Shown: piece after piece, positions 34,347-42,269 of the stretch
Position numbering within the stretch: position 1 is the stretch's first letter
Layout of the letters: each line of letters opens with the position of its first letter
Assembly (NCBI GenBank): GCA_031552825.1
Contig: JAVBMD010000007.1
Span: forward strand, 30,518-94,517
DNA length: 64,000 nt
Reading direction: 5' to 3'
DNA from: WQXF01 sp031552825
GTDB taxonomy: Bacteria; Bacillota; Clostridia; Christensenellales; Aristaeellaceae
Made by a program: the position numbers and the translations under genes
Notes under the pieces: generated by a model
Database searches by the model: none
What the model was told of the DNA's origin: nothing
What the model saw: the letters and a program-made list of their open reading frames with translations, nothing else

Positions 34347-35108
34347 ATGAAAGACAAAACATTATCATTTCGCGATTTGCTTTGCGAAACGCATATAGGG
34401 CTGGAACGGCAGGGGCCGGGCAGCCCGGAAATGACGCGCAAGGCGTTGAGCTTTCTGGGCAATTTGGATGCGCATTCGCGGGTTGTAGATCTAGGCTGCG
34501 GAACCGGCGGACAAACAATGGTTCTCGCGCAAAGCATCGCGGGGAATGTTACCGGCGTGGATTGTTTCCCTGAGTTTATCAACCTTTTTAACGCCAACGC
34601 AAAGAAATTTAATCTGCAGGGAAGGGTGCGCGGGGTTGTGGGCTCGATGGACGATCTCCTTTTCCAGAACGAAGCACTGGATCTGATTTGGTCCGAAGGG
34701 GCAATCGACAATATAGGCTTTGGAAAAGGCTTAAATTATTGGAAGGGCTTTCTGAAAAAAGGTGGTTATGTTGCCGTAACAAATGCATCGTGGTTTACCG
34801 ATGAGCGCCCCGCCGAAATTGAAAAGTGGTGGATGGATGCGGTGCCCGATATTGGCACAATAGGGCAGAATATTTCCATCATGCAAAAGGCAGGTTATCA
34901 GCTCGTTGCTGCGTTTGCTTTGCCCGAAGCGTGCTGGACGGAGCATTATTTCATTCCGCGAGAAGCGGCGGGAAAAGCGCTGATGGAGAAATACGCTGGG
35001 AACAAAATGGTGGAAGATGCTTTTGAAAACGATAAACACGAAGCGGCGTTGTATTCGAAATACAAACAATATTACGGATATGTTTTTTATATCGGCAAAA
35101 AGACGTAA
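34347..35108 (+). CDS. Class I SAM-dependent methyltransferase
   Basis: 253 residues; ATG behind TAAGGAG, 10 bases after mutS2. The Rossmann motif I is VVDLGCGTGGQTMVLAQ near residue 48, motif II VTGVDCFPEF, and the acidic DLIWSEGAIDNIGF near 112 matches motif IV. FLKKGGYVAVTNASWFTDE follows. The substrate is unknown. Codons end in A or T far more often than in the flanking genes, and the GC content is visibly lower, so recent horizontal gain is likely. Its place after the MutS2-like gene suggests joint transcription from the attenuated promoter. Confidence 0.82.
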   Translation: MKDKTLSFRDLLCETHIGLERQGPGSPEMTRKALSFLGNLDAHSRVVDLGCGTGGQTMVLAQSIAGNVTGVDCFPEFINLFNANAKKFNLQGRVRGVVGSMDDLLFQNEALDLIWSEGAIDNIGFGKGLNYWKGFLKKGGYVAVTNASWFTDERPAEIEKWWMDAVPDIGTIGQNISIMQKAGYQLVAAFALPEACWTEHYFIPREAAGKALMEKYAGNKMVEDAFENDKHEAALYSKYKQYYGYVFYIGKKT

Positions 35109-35150
35109 GCTTGCCGACGGCTGGGAGATTACTTTTTTCGCAGGCTTAAG

Positions 35151-35179
35151 TTGATGAAACGAAAAGAGTGTGGTATACT
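35151..35179 (+). promoter_or_regulatory. Promoter of the THUMP-domain gene
   Basis: TTGATG (35151-35156) and TATACT (35174-35179) with a 17-base spacer, about 68 bases before the start codon. Confidence 0.65.
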
Positions 35180-35246
35180 ACATTATTCACAAAAGGGAAA
35201 TGATTCGGTAATGATTTGTTGAAATAAGGATAGCGAAAAAAGTCTT

Positions 35247-36185
35247 ATGAAGAAAGCATATTATGCGACCTGCATGCCCGGCTTGGAGCGCGCGGTGGAA
35301 GCGCGGCTGCGGCGGGAGCCCGGCGTGGTGGTGGAGTGGTCGGGCGAGGGCGCGGTGATGTTCCGCGCGGACAAAGCGCCCAACCTTTCCTATTTGCACA
35401 ACGTCTTTTTGGTGCTGCAAACATTAAGCGGTTTGCCGGATCTGGACGAGGCAGTGAAGAAGCTGCTGCTGGCCGGGGACTGGCTGGATCGCATGCCGTT
35501 CGCGCAGTTGGAGGGCAAGCGCTTCCGCATCGTGACGATGCACGGGGAGCAGCTGGTGCCGGTCAACATGCGCTATCTGGATCTGCTGGAGCAGGTGATC
35601 TGCGAGCACACCGGCATGCGTGTGCTGCGCGAACGGCCCGACGTGGAGCTGTGGCTGATCCGCCGGGGCGAGCGGGTGACGGTGTTCGGCTGGCGGCTGA
35701 CCTCGCATCGCGCCGCGAAGGGGCAAAACTCCGGCGTGCGCGCCGATCTGTGCGCCATGATGGCTTGGCTGGCGCGCGCTGGCGCGGGCGCGACGCTGCG
35801 CGTCGGCAGGGATGCCGAGGGCCGGATGGACAAGGCGGCGCGTGCCGAGGGAGCGGCGCGCGTTGTTGCGCTGGAGGAGCTGCAGGAGCAAGCGCCGGTG
35901 GGCGATGCGTCCGTACGGGCGGTAATCGGCGCGCCGTATTGGATCGGCAAGGGCGAGACCTCCACCCCGGCGGTGCGCGCCCTGCTGCAAGAGGTGCAGC
36001 GCGTGCTGGCGCCGGAGGGGCGGGCGGCGCTGCTGATGCCGGAGGGCGCGCTTGGCGGCGCGCTGGAGCAGGTATCCGGGCTGGAGGCGATGGATCGGTT
36101 TTCGCTGCGCATCGGCGGTCGGACGCTGCATCTTTGGCTGCTCACCGCGGTCGATCCCGCGCAAGAAAGCGCAATGGAAGATTGA
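35247..36185 (+). CDS. THUMP-domain protein with a degenerate RNA methyltransferase domain
   Basis: 312 residues. The N-terminal half resembles the ferredoxin-like plus THUMP domains of RlmL/Trm14 proteins (MKKAYYATCMPGLERAVEARL at the start; VELWLIRRGERVTVFGWRLT before residue 155). The C-terminal half has only remnants of the SAM methyltransferase. RAAKGQNSGVRADLCAMM aligns with the entry of the domain, but the usual glycine-rich loop and the NPPY catalytic motif appear as LRVGRDAEG and GAPYWIG. It may bind tRNA or rRNA without being a full enzyme. The ribosome binding site is weak (AAGGA about 15 bases upstream). Confidence 0.65.
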   Translation: MKKAYYATCMPGLERAVEARLRREPGVVVEWSGEGAVMFRADKAPNLSYLHNVFLVLQTLSGLPDLDEAVKKLLLAGDWLDRMPFAQLEGKRFRIVTMHGEQLVPVNMRYLDLLEQVICEHTGMRVLRERPDVELWLIRRGERVTVFGWRLTSHRAAKGQNSGVRADLCAMMAWLARAGAGATLRVGRDAEGRMDKAARAEGAARVVALEELQEQAPVGDASVRAVIGAPYWIGKGETSTPAVRALLQEVQRVLAPEGRAALLMPEGALGGALEQVSGLEAMDRFSLRIGGRTLHLWLLTAVDPAQESAMED

Positions 36186-36228
36186 AAACACCCCGTTTGG
36201 GATAAAATAGCAGGAAGGAGGCAGGCTT

Positions 36229-37626
36229 ATGTACCCGGAAGGCCCCAATCGGGATCCGTATCAGCAAAATCCCTACGGCGGCAGTCCATACGGCAATGAC
36301 CCCTACGGCGGGAACCCGTACATGAACGCGCCGCGACCCAACGCGCCGTACCCCAATCCGCCGCCGTACCCCAACGGCCCGGGTTACCACACGATTCCGC
36401 CGCAGGGCTACCCCGGCCCGGCGCGCGGGCAGAAACCAAGGGCGCGCATACAGCCGCGCTTCTTTCTGAGTTTGCTGGTGCTGGCGCTGATCGGCGGGCT
36501 GGTGTACTTCGCGCTGCAGGGCATGGGCGGCAACCGGCGGGGTACCGCCGTGGCGCAAAAGCACAGCATCGGCAGCCAGTTTCAGGGGCAGGGCGTCATC
36601 GTGCGCGACGAGGCGCTGACCGCCGCCGATAGCATTACCAACATCGACTTCGTGGCCGAGGAAGGCGCGCTGGTCTTTGCCAAGGAGGTGCTGTGCAACG
36701 TATATTCCGCCGGGTACAATCAGGCGGAAATCAACCGGCTGGAGACCTATCGCGAAAAGATCCGCCAGTACCATCGCGATCAGTTTAAGAGCAGCCAAGG
36801 CGACGTGCATCTGGAAGCGCTGGAGAACACCATCAACTCGCTTTCGGTGGAGGTGCGCACGTTGGTGCAGGGGCAGGGGAGCGGCAGCCTGACCAACATG
36901 GAGCGACAGCTGCGGGACGCGCTGCAGGCGCGCCAGAACTACCTGCGCCAGAAGTATCCGGACGATCAGGCGCTAACCACTCTTTATAAAGAAGAGAGCC
37001 AGCAGCTGCGCAAAATCGAAAGCTGGACGACGCCCTTCGCCGCGCAGGACGAAAGCTTGGTCAGCTTCTATACCGACGGCTATGAGACCACCGTCAACGC
37101 GCTGACCTTCGAGACCATCACGCCTGCGCAGGTGCATACCGTGCTGGCGGGGCAGCAGCTGGAGACCGACATCGTCGCCCGGGGCCGCCAGCCGATTTAC
37201 CGCACCGTGGCGCCCACCGTATGGTACATCCTGTTGCTGAGCAACGACCGAAACTGGAACCCTGTCGAGGGGCAGGCGTATAAGGTGCAGCTGGAGGGGT
37301 TCGACAGCTTTCTGGTGGACGCGACGGTCAAGTCCTTCACCCGCGTCAGCGGCGAGCTGCTGGTTCGGCTGGAGGTGCGCTCCGATGTGCGCCCGGTGCT
37401 CAACATCCGCACCTGCCGCATGGCGGTGGGCGAGTTCGTGGACGGCCTGTCGGTGCCCATCGACGCGATCATCGAGGATGGCGGCGTGATGGGCGTGGTG
37501 GTACACGACGCGAACGGCGATATGTTCGTTCCCGTTACGGTGATTTCCAACGACGGCAAGGACGCGTTCATCCGTCCGGTGTATCCCGGCTCGCTGCTCG
37601 ATGGGCAGAAGGTGGTTACGTACTAA
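36229..37626 (+). CDS. HlyD-like membrane-anchored protein with a Pro/Tyr/Gly-rich N-terminus
   Basis: 465 residues; ATG behind AAGGAGG. Residues 1-70 are low-complexity cytoplasmic repeats (PYGGSPYGNDPYGGNPY) rich in Pro, Tyr, Gly and Asn. One membrane helix spans about 78-97. The extracellular part begins with a barrel-sandwich-like segment (GQGVIVRDEALTAADSITNI), then a coiled-coil stretch at about 155-265, and a beta-rich end (PVEGQAYKVQLEGFDSFLV). This is the plan of Gram-positive HlyD-like adaptor proteins. Genes of this kind commonly precede yggS-sepF in Clostridia, suggesting a link to cell division or the envelope, but the function is not established. Confidence 0.68.
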   Translation: MYPEGPNRDPYQQNPYGGSPYGNDPYGGNPYMNAPRPNAPYPNPPPYPNGPGYHTIPPQGYPGPARGQKPRARIQPRFFLSLLVLALIGGLVYFALQGMGGNRRGTAVAQKHSIGSQFQGQGVIVRDEALTAADSITNIDFVAEEGALVFAKEVLCNVYSAGYNQAEINRLETYREKIRQYHRDQFKSSQGDVHLEALENTINSLSVEVRTLVQGQGSGSLTNMERQLRDALQARQNYLRQKYPDDQALTTLYKEESQQLRKIESWTTPFAAQDESLVSFYTDGYETTVNALTFETITPAQVHTVLAGQQLETDIVARGRQPIYRTVAPTVWYILLLSNDRNWNPVEGQAYKVQLEGFDSFLVDATVKSFTRVSGELLVRLEVRSDVRPVLNIRTCRMAVGEFVDGLSVPIDAIIEDGGVMGVVVHDANGDMFVPVTVISNDGKDAFIRPVYPGSLLDGQKVVTY

Positions 37627-38220
37627 GGACGGAATCCCCCGCCGTCGCGGCAGGATGGGGACGGAATCCCACCACCGCTGCGGCAGGATGGGGACGGAAT
37701 CCCCCCACCGCCTGCGGCAGGATAGGGACGGAATCCCCCCACCGCCTGCGGGCGGTCCCCCTCCCTTTAACAAGGGAGGCTAGGGCTAGAGCCAAGAATC
37801 TTTTATAAAACAAGCAGCATATACCAACCTCCAAAAGCCTCCCTTGTCAAAGGGAGGGGGACCGCCGCAGCGGTGGTGGGATTCCCGCTGCCCGCAGGCG
37901 GCGGTCTCTCCGGCGCAGCGGGGCAGAGACGAGATCGGCCAGTGGCCGAATAATCGAGGCGGAAGCCCAGTGAGCCAACGAGCATGCACACCAAGCGACT
38001 GTGGCGAACTGTGGAGGAAGGATTCCCGCTGCCCGCAGGCGGCGGTCTCTCCGCCGCAGCGGGGCGGAGCCGAGATCGGCCAGTGGCCGAATAATCGAGG
38101 CGGAAGCCCAGTGAGCCAACGAGCTTGCGCAGCAAGCGACTGTGGCGAACTGCGGAGGAAGGATTCCCGCTGCCCGCAGGCGGCGGTCTCTCCGGCGTGA
38201 GCGTGGTGGAGGGAGCCCCC
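37627..38220. repeat. Large composite repeat array upstream of yggS (locus 3)
   Basis: Nearly 600 bases without a gene. The left part repeats a unit of the form GGGGACGGAATCCC-CCACCG about four times. Then come two inverted two-hairpin modules (around 37755-37780 and 37838-37880) flanking the AT-rich core 37794-37832 (ATAAAACAAGCAGCATATACC). The right part is a tandem array of 141-bp units. Module sequences match the 25.8, 54.1 and 63.7-kb loci. No ORF here is credible, although the low-complexity DNA leaves long open frames. Confidence 0.8.
37881..38194. repeat. Tandem 141-bp repeat, two full copies and a partial third
   Basis: Units begin with ATTCCCGCTGCCCGCAGGCG at 37881, 38022 and 38163, so the period is exactly 141 bases. 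Each full unit contains GAGATCGGCCAGTGGCCGAA and the GAGCCAACGAGC hairpin module. Copies differ at few positions (for example GAGCATGCACACCAAGC in copy 1 versus GAGCTTGCGCAGCAAGC in copy 2). The third copy ends after about 32 bases, shortly before yggS. Confidence 0.88.
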
Positions 38221-38270
38221 GCCGCCGACGGAACTTTCGCGGAAAAGATAAAACCAAGGGAGGCGGATCG

Positions 38271-39002
38271 ATGGAGGCCTATGCGGATGAGCGCGAGCAG
38301 ATCGTCGCGCGCGTGCAGGAAATCCAGCGGCAATTGCGGCAAGCGTCGAGCCGCTTTGAAAGGCCGCCGTTGCTGCTGGCCGTCACCAAGCAGCAGCCGG
38401 CGGAGCGGATTAACCTGCTGCGCGCCGCCAATATCGACCAAATCGCCGAGAGCCGGGCGCAGGATTGGCGAGAAAAATCAAGCGATTTGGATCCGGCTTT
38501 TGCGTTGCATTGGATTGGACGGTTGCAAACAAACAAGATTCGATATATAATTGATCGAGTGTGCCTTTTGCATTCGTTGGACAGGCCTGCCTTGGCCGAC
38601 GAGTTGGCGCGCTGCGCGCAGGCCGCCGGGCGAACGGTGGCGGCGCTGGTGCAGGTCAACATCGCGGGCGAGGAGCAGAAGGCCGGGCTCTCTCCGGGCG
38701 AACTGCTGCCGTTCTTGCGGCAGTATGGGCAGCTGCCGGGGCTCGCGCTCCAAGGGCTGATGGCCATCCTGCCACAGGCCGAGGATCCTCAGGCGCTCAG
38801 GCCGTATTTTCGCGAGATGCGCAAGCAATTTGAGGCGATACAAAAACAGGGCGTTCCCGGGGTGGAAATGCGCCATCTTTCGATGGGGATGTCCGCGGAC
38901 TATCTGGTTGCCGCAGAAGAGGGTGCGACGATCGTCCGGGTTGGTTCCGCCATTTTCGGGCGGCGCGAAGCGGCGCCGCGTCCAGATAGCCCACGTTTGT
39001 AG
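38271..39002 (+). CDS. YggS/PLPBP-family pyridoxal phosphate homeostasis protein
   Basis: 243 residues; ATG at 38271 behind AAGGGAGGCGG, excluding a longer frame that runs back into the repeat array. The alanine-racemase-like barrel has LLAVTKQQPAERINLL with the PLP lysine Lys40. HWIGRLQTNKIRYII, ALVQVNIAGEEQKAGL and LSMGMSADYLVAAEEGATIVRVGSAIFG complete the family signature. It controls free pyridoxal phosphate and amino acid balance. yggS directly upstream of sepF is a conserved Gram-positive arrangement. Confidence 0.9.
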   Translation: MEAYADEREQIVARVQEIQRQLRQASSRFERPPLLLAVTKQQPAERINLLRAANIDQIAESRAQDWREKSSDLDPAFALHWIGRLQTNKIRYIIDRVCLLHSLDRPALADELARCAQAAGRTVAALVQVNIAGEEQKAGLSPGELLPFLRQYGQLPGLALQGLMAILPQAEDPQALRPYFREMRKQFEAIQKQGVPGVEMRHLSMGMSADYLVAAEEGATIVRVGSAIFGRREAAPRPDSPRL

Positions 39003-39013
39003 GAGGGGACAGC

Positions 39014-39736
39014 ATGGCCCTACGGGACTCGATTAACAGGATTGGGCGCTTTATCGGCGTTCTCCAGCCGGAGACGCCGTCCATGCCGATCTACGATCAG
39101 AACGGGTATCCGATCGACGACGGCGGCTATTACGGCGCCCCGCCTGTTGATTATTACAGCCAACAGCAGCAAGCGTACGATAACGCGCAATATCAGGGCG
39201 GGCAGTACGATGGCGGGCAGTACGATGGCGGGCAGTATGGCGCGCCGCCGCAGCAGCCCCGGGGAGCGGGCGGCCAGCGCACCTATTATCAGGACGAGTA
39301 TAACACCGTGCCGCCCCGCGCGCCGCAGCGCCCCTTTCAAACCCAAGGCGGCGCGCAGCCGGTGAGCATCTTCGGCAACAACCAGCGCAGCAAGCGCCCG
39401 CCGGACAACGTGGTGCCGATGCAGCGCGCCGAGGACGCAGGCGTGCCGCGCGGCAATAGCAAGCACAGCGAGATCATCGTCTGCGTGCGCGGTCTGGAGG
39501 ACTGCCAAGAGATCATCAACGCGCTGCTGGACGTCAAATCGGTGTTTATCAACATGGAGCCGCTGGACGATGCGCTGGTGCAGCGCGTTATCGACATGCT
39601 GGGCGGCGCGGCCTTTGCGCTGCGGGGCACGATGGCCAAGATTTCGCACCGCACCTACCTGCTGGCGCCCAACAGCGTGGACGTCGTCAATGGCCAGCCC
39701 ACGGCGCGCAGCGACTACCACGCCATGCGCCGTTAG
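39014..39736 (+). CDS. sepF: SepF cell division protein
   Basis: 240 residues; ATG behind AGGAGGGG. The N-terminus (ALRDSINRIGRFIGVL) is the short amphipathic membrane-targeting helix. A long disordered linker follows, rich in Gln, Tyr and Gly with GGQYDGGQYDGGQY repeats. The SepF domain occupies about 150-235 (SEIIVCVRGLEDCQEIINAL, VFINMEPLDD, RVIDMLGGAAFALRG and ISHRTYLLAPNSVDVV). It tethers FtsZ to the membrane. The linker is longer than in B. subtilis SepF (about 150 residues total). Confidence 0.9.
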   Translation: MALRDSINRIGRFIGVLQPETPSMPIYDQNGYPIDDGGYYGAPPVDYYSQQQQAYDNAQYQGGQYDGGQYDGGQYGAPPQQPRGAGGQRTYYQDEYNTVPPRAPQRPFQTQGGAQPVSIFGNNQRSKRPPDNVVPMQRAEDAGVPRGNSKHSEIIVCVRGLEDCQEIINALLDVKSVFINMEPLDDALVQRVIDMLGGAAFALRGTMAKISHRTYLLAPNSVDVVNGQPTARSDYHAMRR

Positions 39737-39786
39737 CCGCCGGGGAACGCGGCGGAACGCAACAAAAGAGGAGAGGGGGGCGCGAT

Positions 39787-40056
39787 GTGCCCGATATCTG
39801 GTATGCGGTGCGCGAGGGGGCGCTTTTGTTTCTCCGCCTTGCGCAGCTCGCGATTCTGGCTTATGCGGTGCTCAGCTGGTTTATGGATTCGCGCCAGCCT
39901 GTGATGCGCTTTTTGACCAAGGTTACCGATCCCATTTTGCAGCCGATCCGCATGCTGCTGTTTCGCGGCACGCATACGTATTACTCCGGCAGCTTTGCGC
40001 CGCTGGTCGCCCTGCTCATCATCCAGCTGCTTAGCGGATGGCTGATGAGGATGTAG
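39787..40056 (+). CDS. YggT-family membrane protein
   Basis: 89 residues from a GTG with a GAGAGGGGG site just upstream. Two membrane helices (about 11-32 and 62-85) and the family pattern WFMDSRQPVMRFLTKVTDPILQPIRMLL are present. YggT proteins are small inner-membrane proteins found next to sepF and yggS; they are linked to cell division or osmotic balance, but the mechanism is unclear. The end of the gene is close-packed with ylmH. Confidence 0.86.
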   Translation: MPDIWYAVREGALLFLRLAQLAILAYAVLSWFMDSRQPVMRFLTKVTDPILQPIRMLLFRGTHTYYSGSFAPLVALLIIQLLSGWLMRM

Positions 40057-40058
40057 CC

Positions 40059-40805
40059 GTGCAGGCCGACGACACGTACCTGCTGGCGCGGCTGGAGGAT
40101 CACGCCCGGCGCGTGGCGCGCTCCGGCCGCCCGGAATTTTCGCATTTTCTGGATCCCGCGCAGGGCGAGCTTGCGCGCCAAGCGGCGCACAGGCAGGGCG
40201 TGACGGTTCGCCTCTTTGGCGGGCTGGAGGAGAACGAGCGGTGCGTGGCCGGTTTCTTTGCCGATGTGGCGGAGGAAGCGGCGCGCTGGCCGATTCGCTG
40301 GCTTCGATGCCGTTGGAATCCGCGCTATGCCGTGCCCGGGCACCGGGATATCCTAGGCGCGCTGCTGGGGCAGGGAATCGAGCGCGAGAATCTTGGGGAT
40401 ATTGTATTGTTGGAAGGCGAAGCGTACTGCGCCGCGCTGCCGGATATCGCCGATTACTTGGCGGCTTCCCTCAAGGAAGCGGGGCGCGCGACGCTGAACT
40501 GCACCGTGCAGGACGAAGCGCCCGCGCTGCCGGAACCCTCCGGCGTGCTCCGGCGGGACACCGTGGCCTCGACGCGGCTGGATGCCGTGCTGGCCGCTGC
40601 TTGGAACCTCTCGCGCAACGACGCGCTGGAGATGATCCGCCAGGGCAAGGTGCGCGTCAACTACCTGACGCAGGAGCGGCCCGACGCGCGGCTGGCGCAG
40701 GGCGCGCTGGTGTCGATGCGCGGGAAGGGGCGCTTCCGCCTCGAGGAGATCGGCGAGCCTACGCGCAAGGGGCGAATCGGCATCACGCTGTTTCACTACC
40801 AGTAG
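40059..40805 (+). CDS. ylmH: YlmH-type RNA-binding S4-domain protein
   Basis: 248 residues from a GTG at 40059 with GAGGATG upstream, 2 bases after yggT; an ATG 7 codons earlier would overlap yggT. The N-terminal part resembles YlmH (FLDPAQGELARQAAH, RCRWNPRYAVPGHRDILGAL, LGDIVLLEGEAYCA). The S4 domain is at about 170-235 (STRLDAVLAAAWNLSRNDAL, IRQGKVRVNYL). YlmH binds ribosomal or transfer RNA, and homologues have been tied to ribosome rescue on the 50S subunit. Its position between yggT and divIVA is conserved. Confidence 0.88.
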   Translation: MQADDTYLLARLEDHARRVARSGRPEFSHFLDPAQGELARQAAHRQGVTVRLFGGLEENERCVAGFFADVAEEAARWPIRWLRCRWNPRYAVPGHRDILGALLGQGIERENLGDIVLLEGEAYCAALPDIADYLAASLKEAGRATLNCTVQDEAPALPEPSGVLRRDTVASTRLDAVLAAAWNLSRNDALEMIRQGKVRVNYLTQERPDARLAQGALVSMRGKGRFRLEEIGEPTRKGRIGITLFHYQ

Positions 40806-40877
40806 GGCGCGACATCAACACGGCCTATTGCCGGGCTTCCGGCTTCACAAAAGCTTGATACCAAAGGAGGCATTCTG

Positions 40878-41363
40878 ATGGCGGTTACCATTCAGATGAT
40901 CGGGGAAAAGGAATTTAAGATCAAGGCGCACGGGTACGATCAGGATGAGGTTGACGAGTTCTTGGATGAAATTGCCGATGAATTCGAATTAATGGAAAAC
41001 GAGATTCGCGATTTGAACGCGCGCCTTGCGGCGCAGCCCGCGGCGCAGCCGCAGCGCGCCGAGGCTTCGCCCGCCAGCGAGCTGCAGGAGGAGAGCGTGC
41101 GCAGCCTGCTGGTCAACGCCCAGCGCGTTTGCGACGAGACCATTGCCAACGCGCAGAACCGCGCCGAGGAGCTGGTGGTCGACGCGCGCGAGCAGGCCGA
41201 GAAGATCGTGACCGACGCGCGCAACGAAACCAAGCGCCTGCAAGAGCAGATGGAAACGCTGCGCAGCGCGGCGGCTGACTACCGCACCCGCTTTCAGCAG
41301 TTGGTGGACGATCAGGCGCAGGTGCTTAAGAGCGAGACCGAGCTGTTTAAAAAGGCGAAATAG
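40878..41363 (+). CDS. divIVA: DivIVA-family protein
   Basis: 161 residues; ATG behind AAAGGAGG. The N-terminal membrane-binding domain is partly recognisable (EFKIKAHGYDQDEVDEFLDEIADEFELM); the usual start DIxxKxF is altered to MIGEKEFKI. Two coiled-coil blocks follow (about 30-60 and 75-160) joined by an Ala/Gln/Pro linker. DivIVA marks curved membrane at poles and septa and organises division or sporulation. It is shorter than average but consistent with clostridial members. Confidence 0.87.
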   Translation: MAVTIQMIGEKEFKIKAHGYDQDEVDEFLDEIADEFELMENEIRDLNARLAAQPAAQPQRAEASPASELQEESVRSLLVNAQRVCDETIANAQNRAEELVVDAREQAEKIVTDARNETKRLQEQMETLRSAAADYRTRFQQLVDDQAQVLKSETELFKKAK

Positions 41364-41435
41364 TCCGCGCATGTCCGGCGCGCGCTTCGGCTACCCTACC
41401 TTCGACGGCGTATCGCCGCGCGAGGAGGGGCGTCT

Positions 41436-41774
41436 ATGGACGAGGCAAGCCAAGAGCGGCAAGCCGGGCAGGAAGCCGACGAGTCGGCGCGGCAGGAAGC
41501 GCGTCTTTCCCGCCGCGTGCAGGAATTATGCCTTTCGCTAGAGAAACTGCAATTGACCGAATACATGCGCTACCTGAACGATTGGTGGCGGCTGCTTTGG
41601 GTCAACTTTCTTTCCGGCCTTGCGCGCGGTTTTGGTATCGCGGTGGGCTTTTCGATTCTTGGCGCGATTCTGGTGGCGATCCTGCAGCGCATTACCGTGG
41701 AAAACATGCCGCTGCTGGGGCGCTTTTTGGCCGATGTGGTTCGGCTTGTACAAGAGAATCTTGGGAAGCACTAA
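41436..41774 (+). CDS. DUF5665-family small membrane protein
   Basis: 112 residues; ATG behind GAGGAGGGG. A charged, Gln/Glu-rich N-terminus (1-40) is followed by LQLTEYMRYLNDWWRLLWVNFLSG, then a membrane helix (about 64-86) and a short amphipathic end. The pattern matches DUF5665, a family of unknown function that commonly lies between divIVA and lspA in Clostridia. Confidence 0.78.
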   Translation: MDEASQERQAGQEADESARQEARLSRRVQELCLSLEKLQLTEYMRYLNDWWRLLWVNFLSGLARGFGIAVGFSILGAILVAILQRITVENMPLLGRFLADVVRLVQENLGKH

Positions 41775-41798
41775 ATCCTGAGGGAAGAGGGGAACGCC

Positions 41799-42269
41799 AT
41801 GTTGCATACCGCGTGGGTAGGGATTCTGGTATTCGTTCTGGATCGCATCAGCAAGCAGCTGGTGATGGACAACTTGGCAGGCGCGGCCAGCCGGGTTGTG
41901 TGGCCGGGCATCCTCAGCTTCACCTACACCAAGAATACCGGCATGGCGTTCAGCATCTTGGCCAACCGTACTTGGCTGCTGATCGTGCTCTCGATCATCG
42001 CGCTGGTGCTGATGGTCGTCGCGCTCAAGGGTGCGCTGCAGGAGACCAAGATGCGCAACATGCTGCTCTGGATGCTACTGGCCGGGGGGTTCAGCAACCT
42101 GCTGGACCGGTTGCTGTTTGGCTATGTTGTGGACTTTATCGAAGTGATGTTTTTCCGTTTCCCGATCTTCAACGTGGCCGATATCAGCCTGACCGTCGCG
42201 GCGGTGTGCTTGATTATCGCGCTGCTGCGCAGCCCGAAGGAGTCCGTCAGTGAGCAAAAAACTGCCTGA
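41799..42269 (+). CDS. lspA: Lipoprotein signal peptidase (signal peptidase II)
   Basis: 156 residues; ATG with GAGGGGAA upstream. Four membrane helices are present. Family boxes: DRISKQLVMDN (15-25), YTKNTGMAFSIL (43-54), GGFSNLLDRLLFGYVVDFI (97-115) and FNVADISLTVA (124-134). Asp112 and Asp128 correspond to the catalytic aspartate pair. It cleaves prolipoproteins before the lipidated cysteine. The gene overlaps the next by 20 bases. Confidence 0.93.
   Translation: MLHTAWVGILVFVLDRISKQLVMDNLAGAASRVVWPGILSFTYTKNTGMAFSILANRTWLLIVLSIIALVLMVVALKGALQETKMRNMLLWMLLAGGFSNLLDRLLFGYVVDFIEVMFFRFPIFNVADISLTVAAVCLIIALLRSPKESVSEQKTA

Noticed and set aside
32321..34711. Open frame of nearly 800 codons antisense to the MutS2-like gene
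   Set aside because: Low-complexity His/Arg/Gln/Leu composition and no ribosome binding site. The sense strand encodes a recognisable ATPase.
37881..38194. Possible CRISPR array at the tandem repeats
   Set aside because: The repeats are contiguous 141-bp units without unique spacers, and no cas gene is present.
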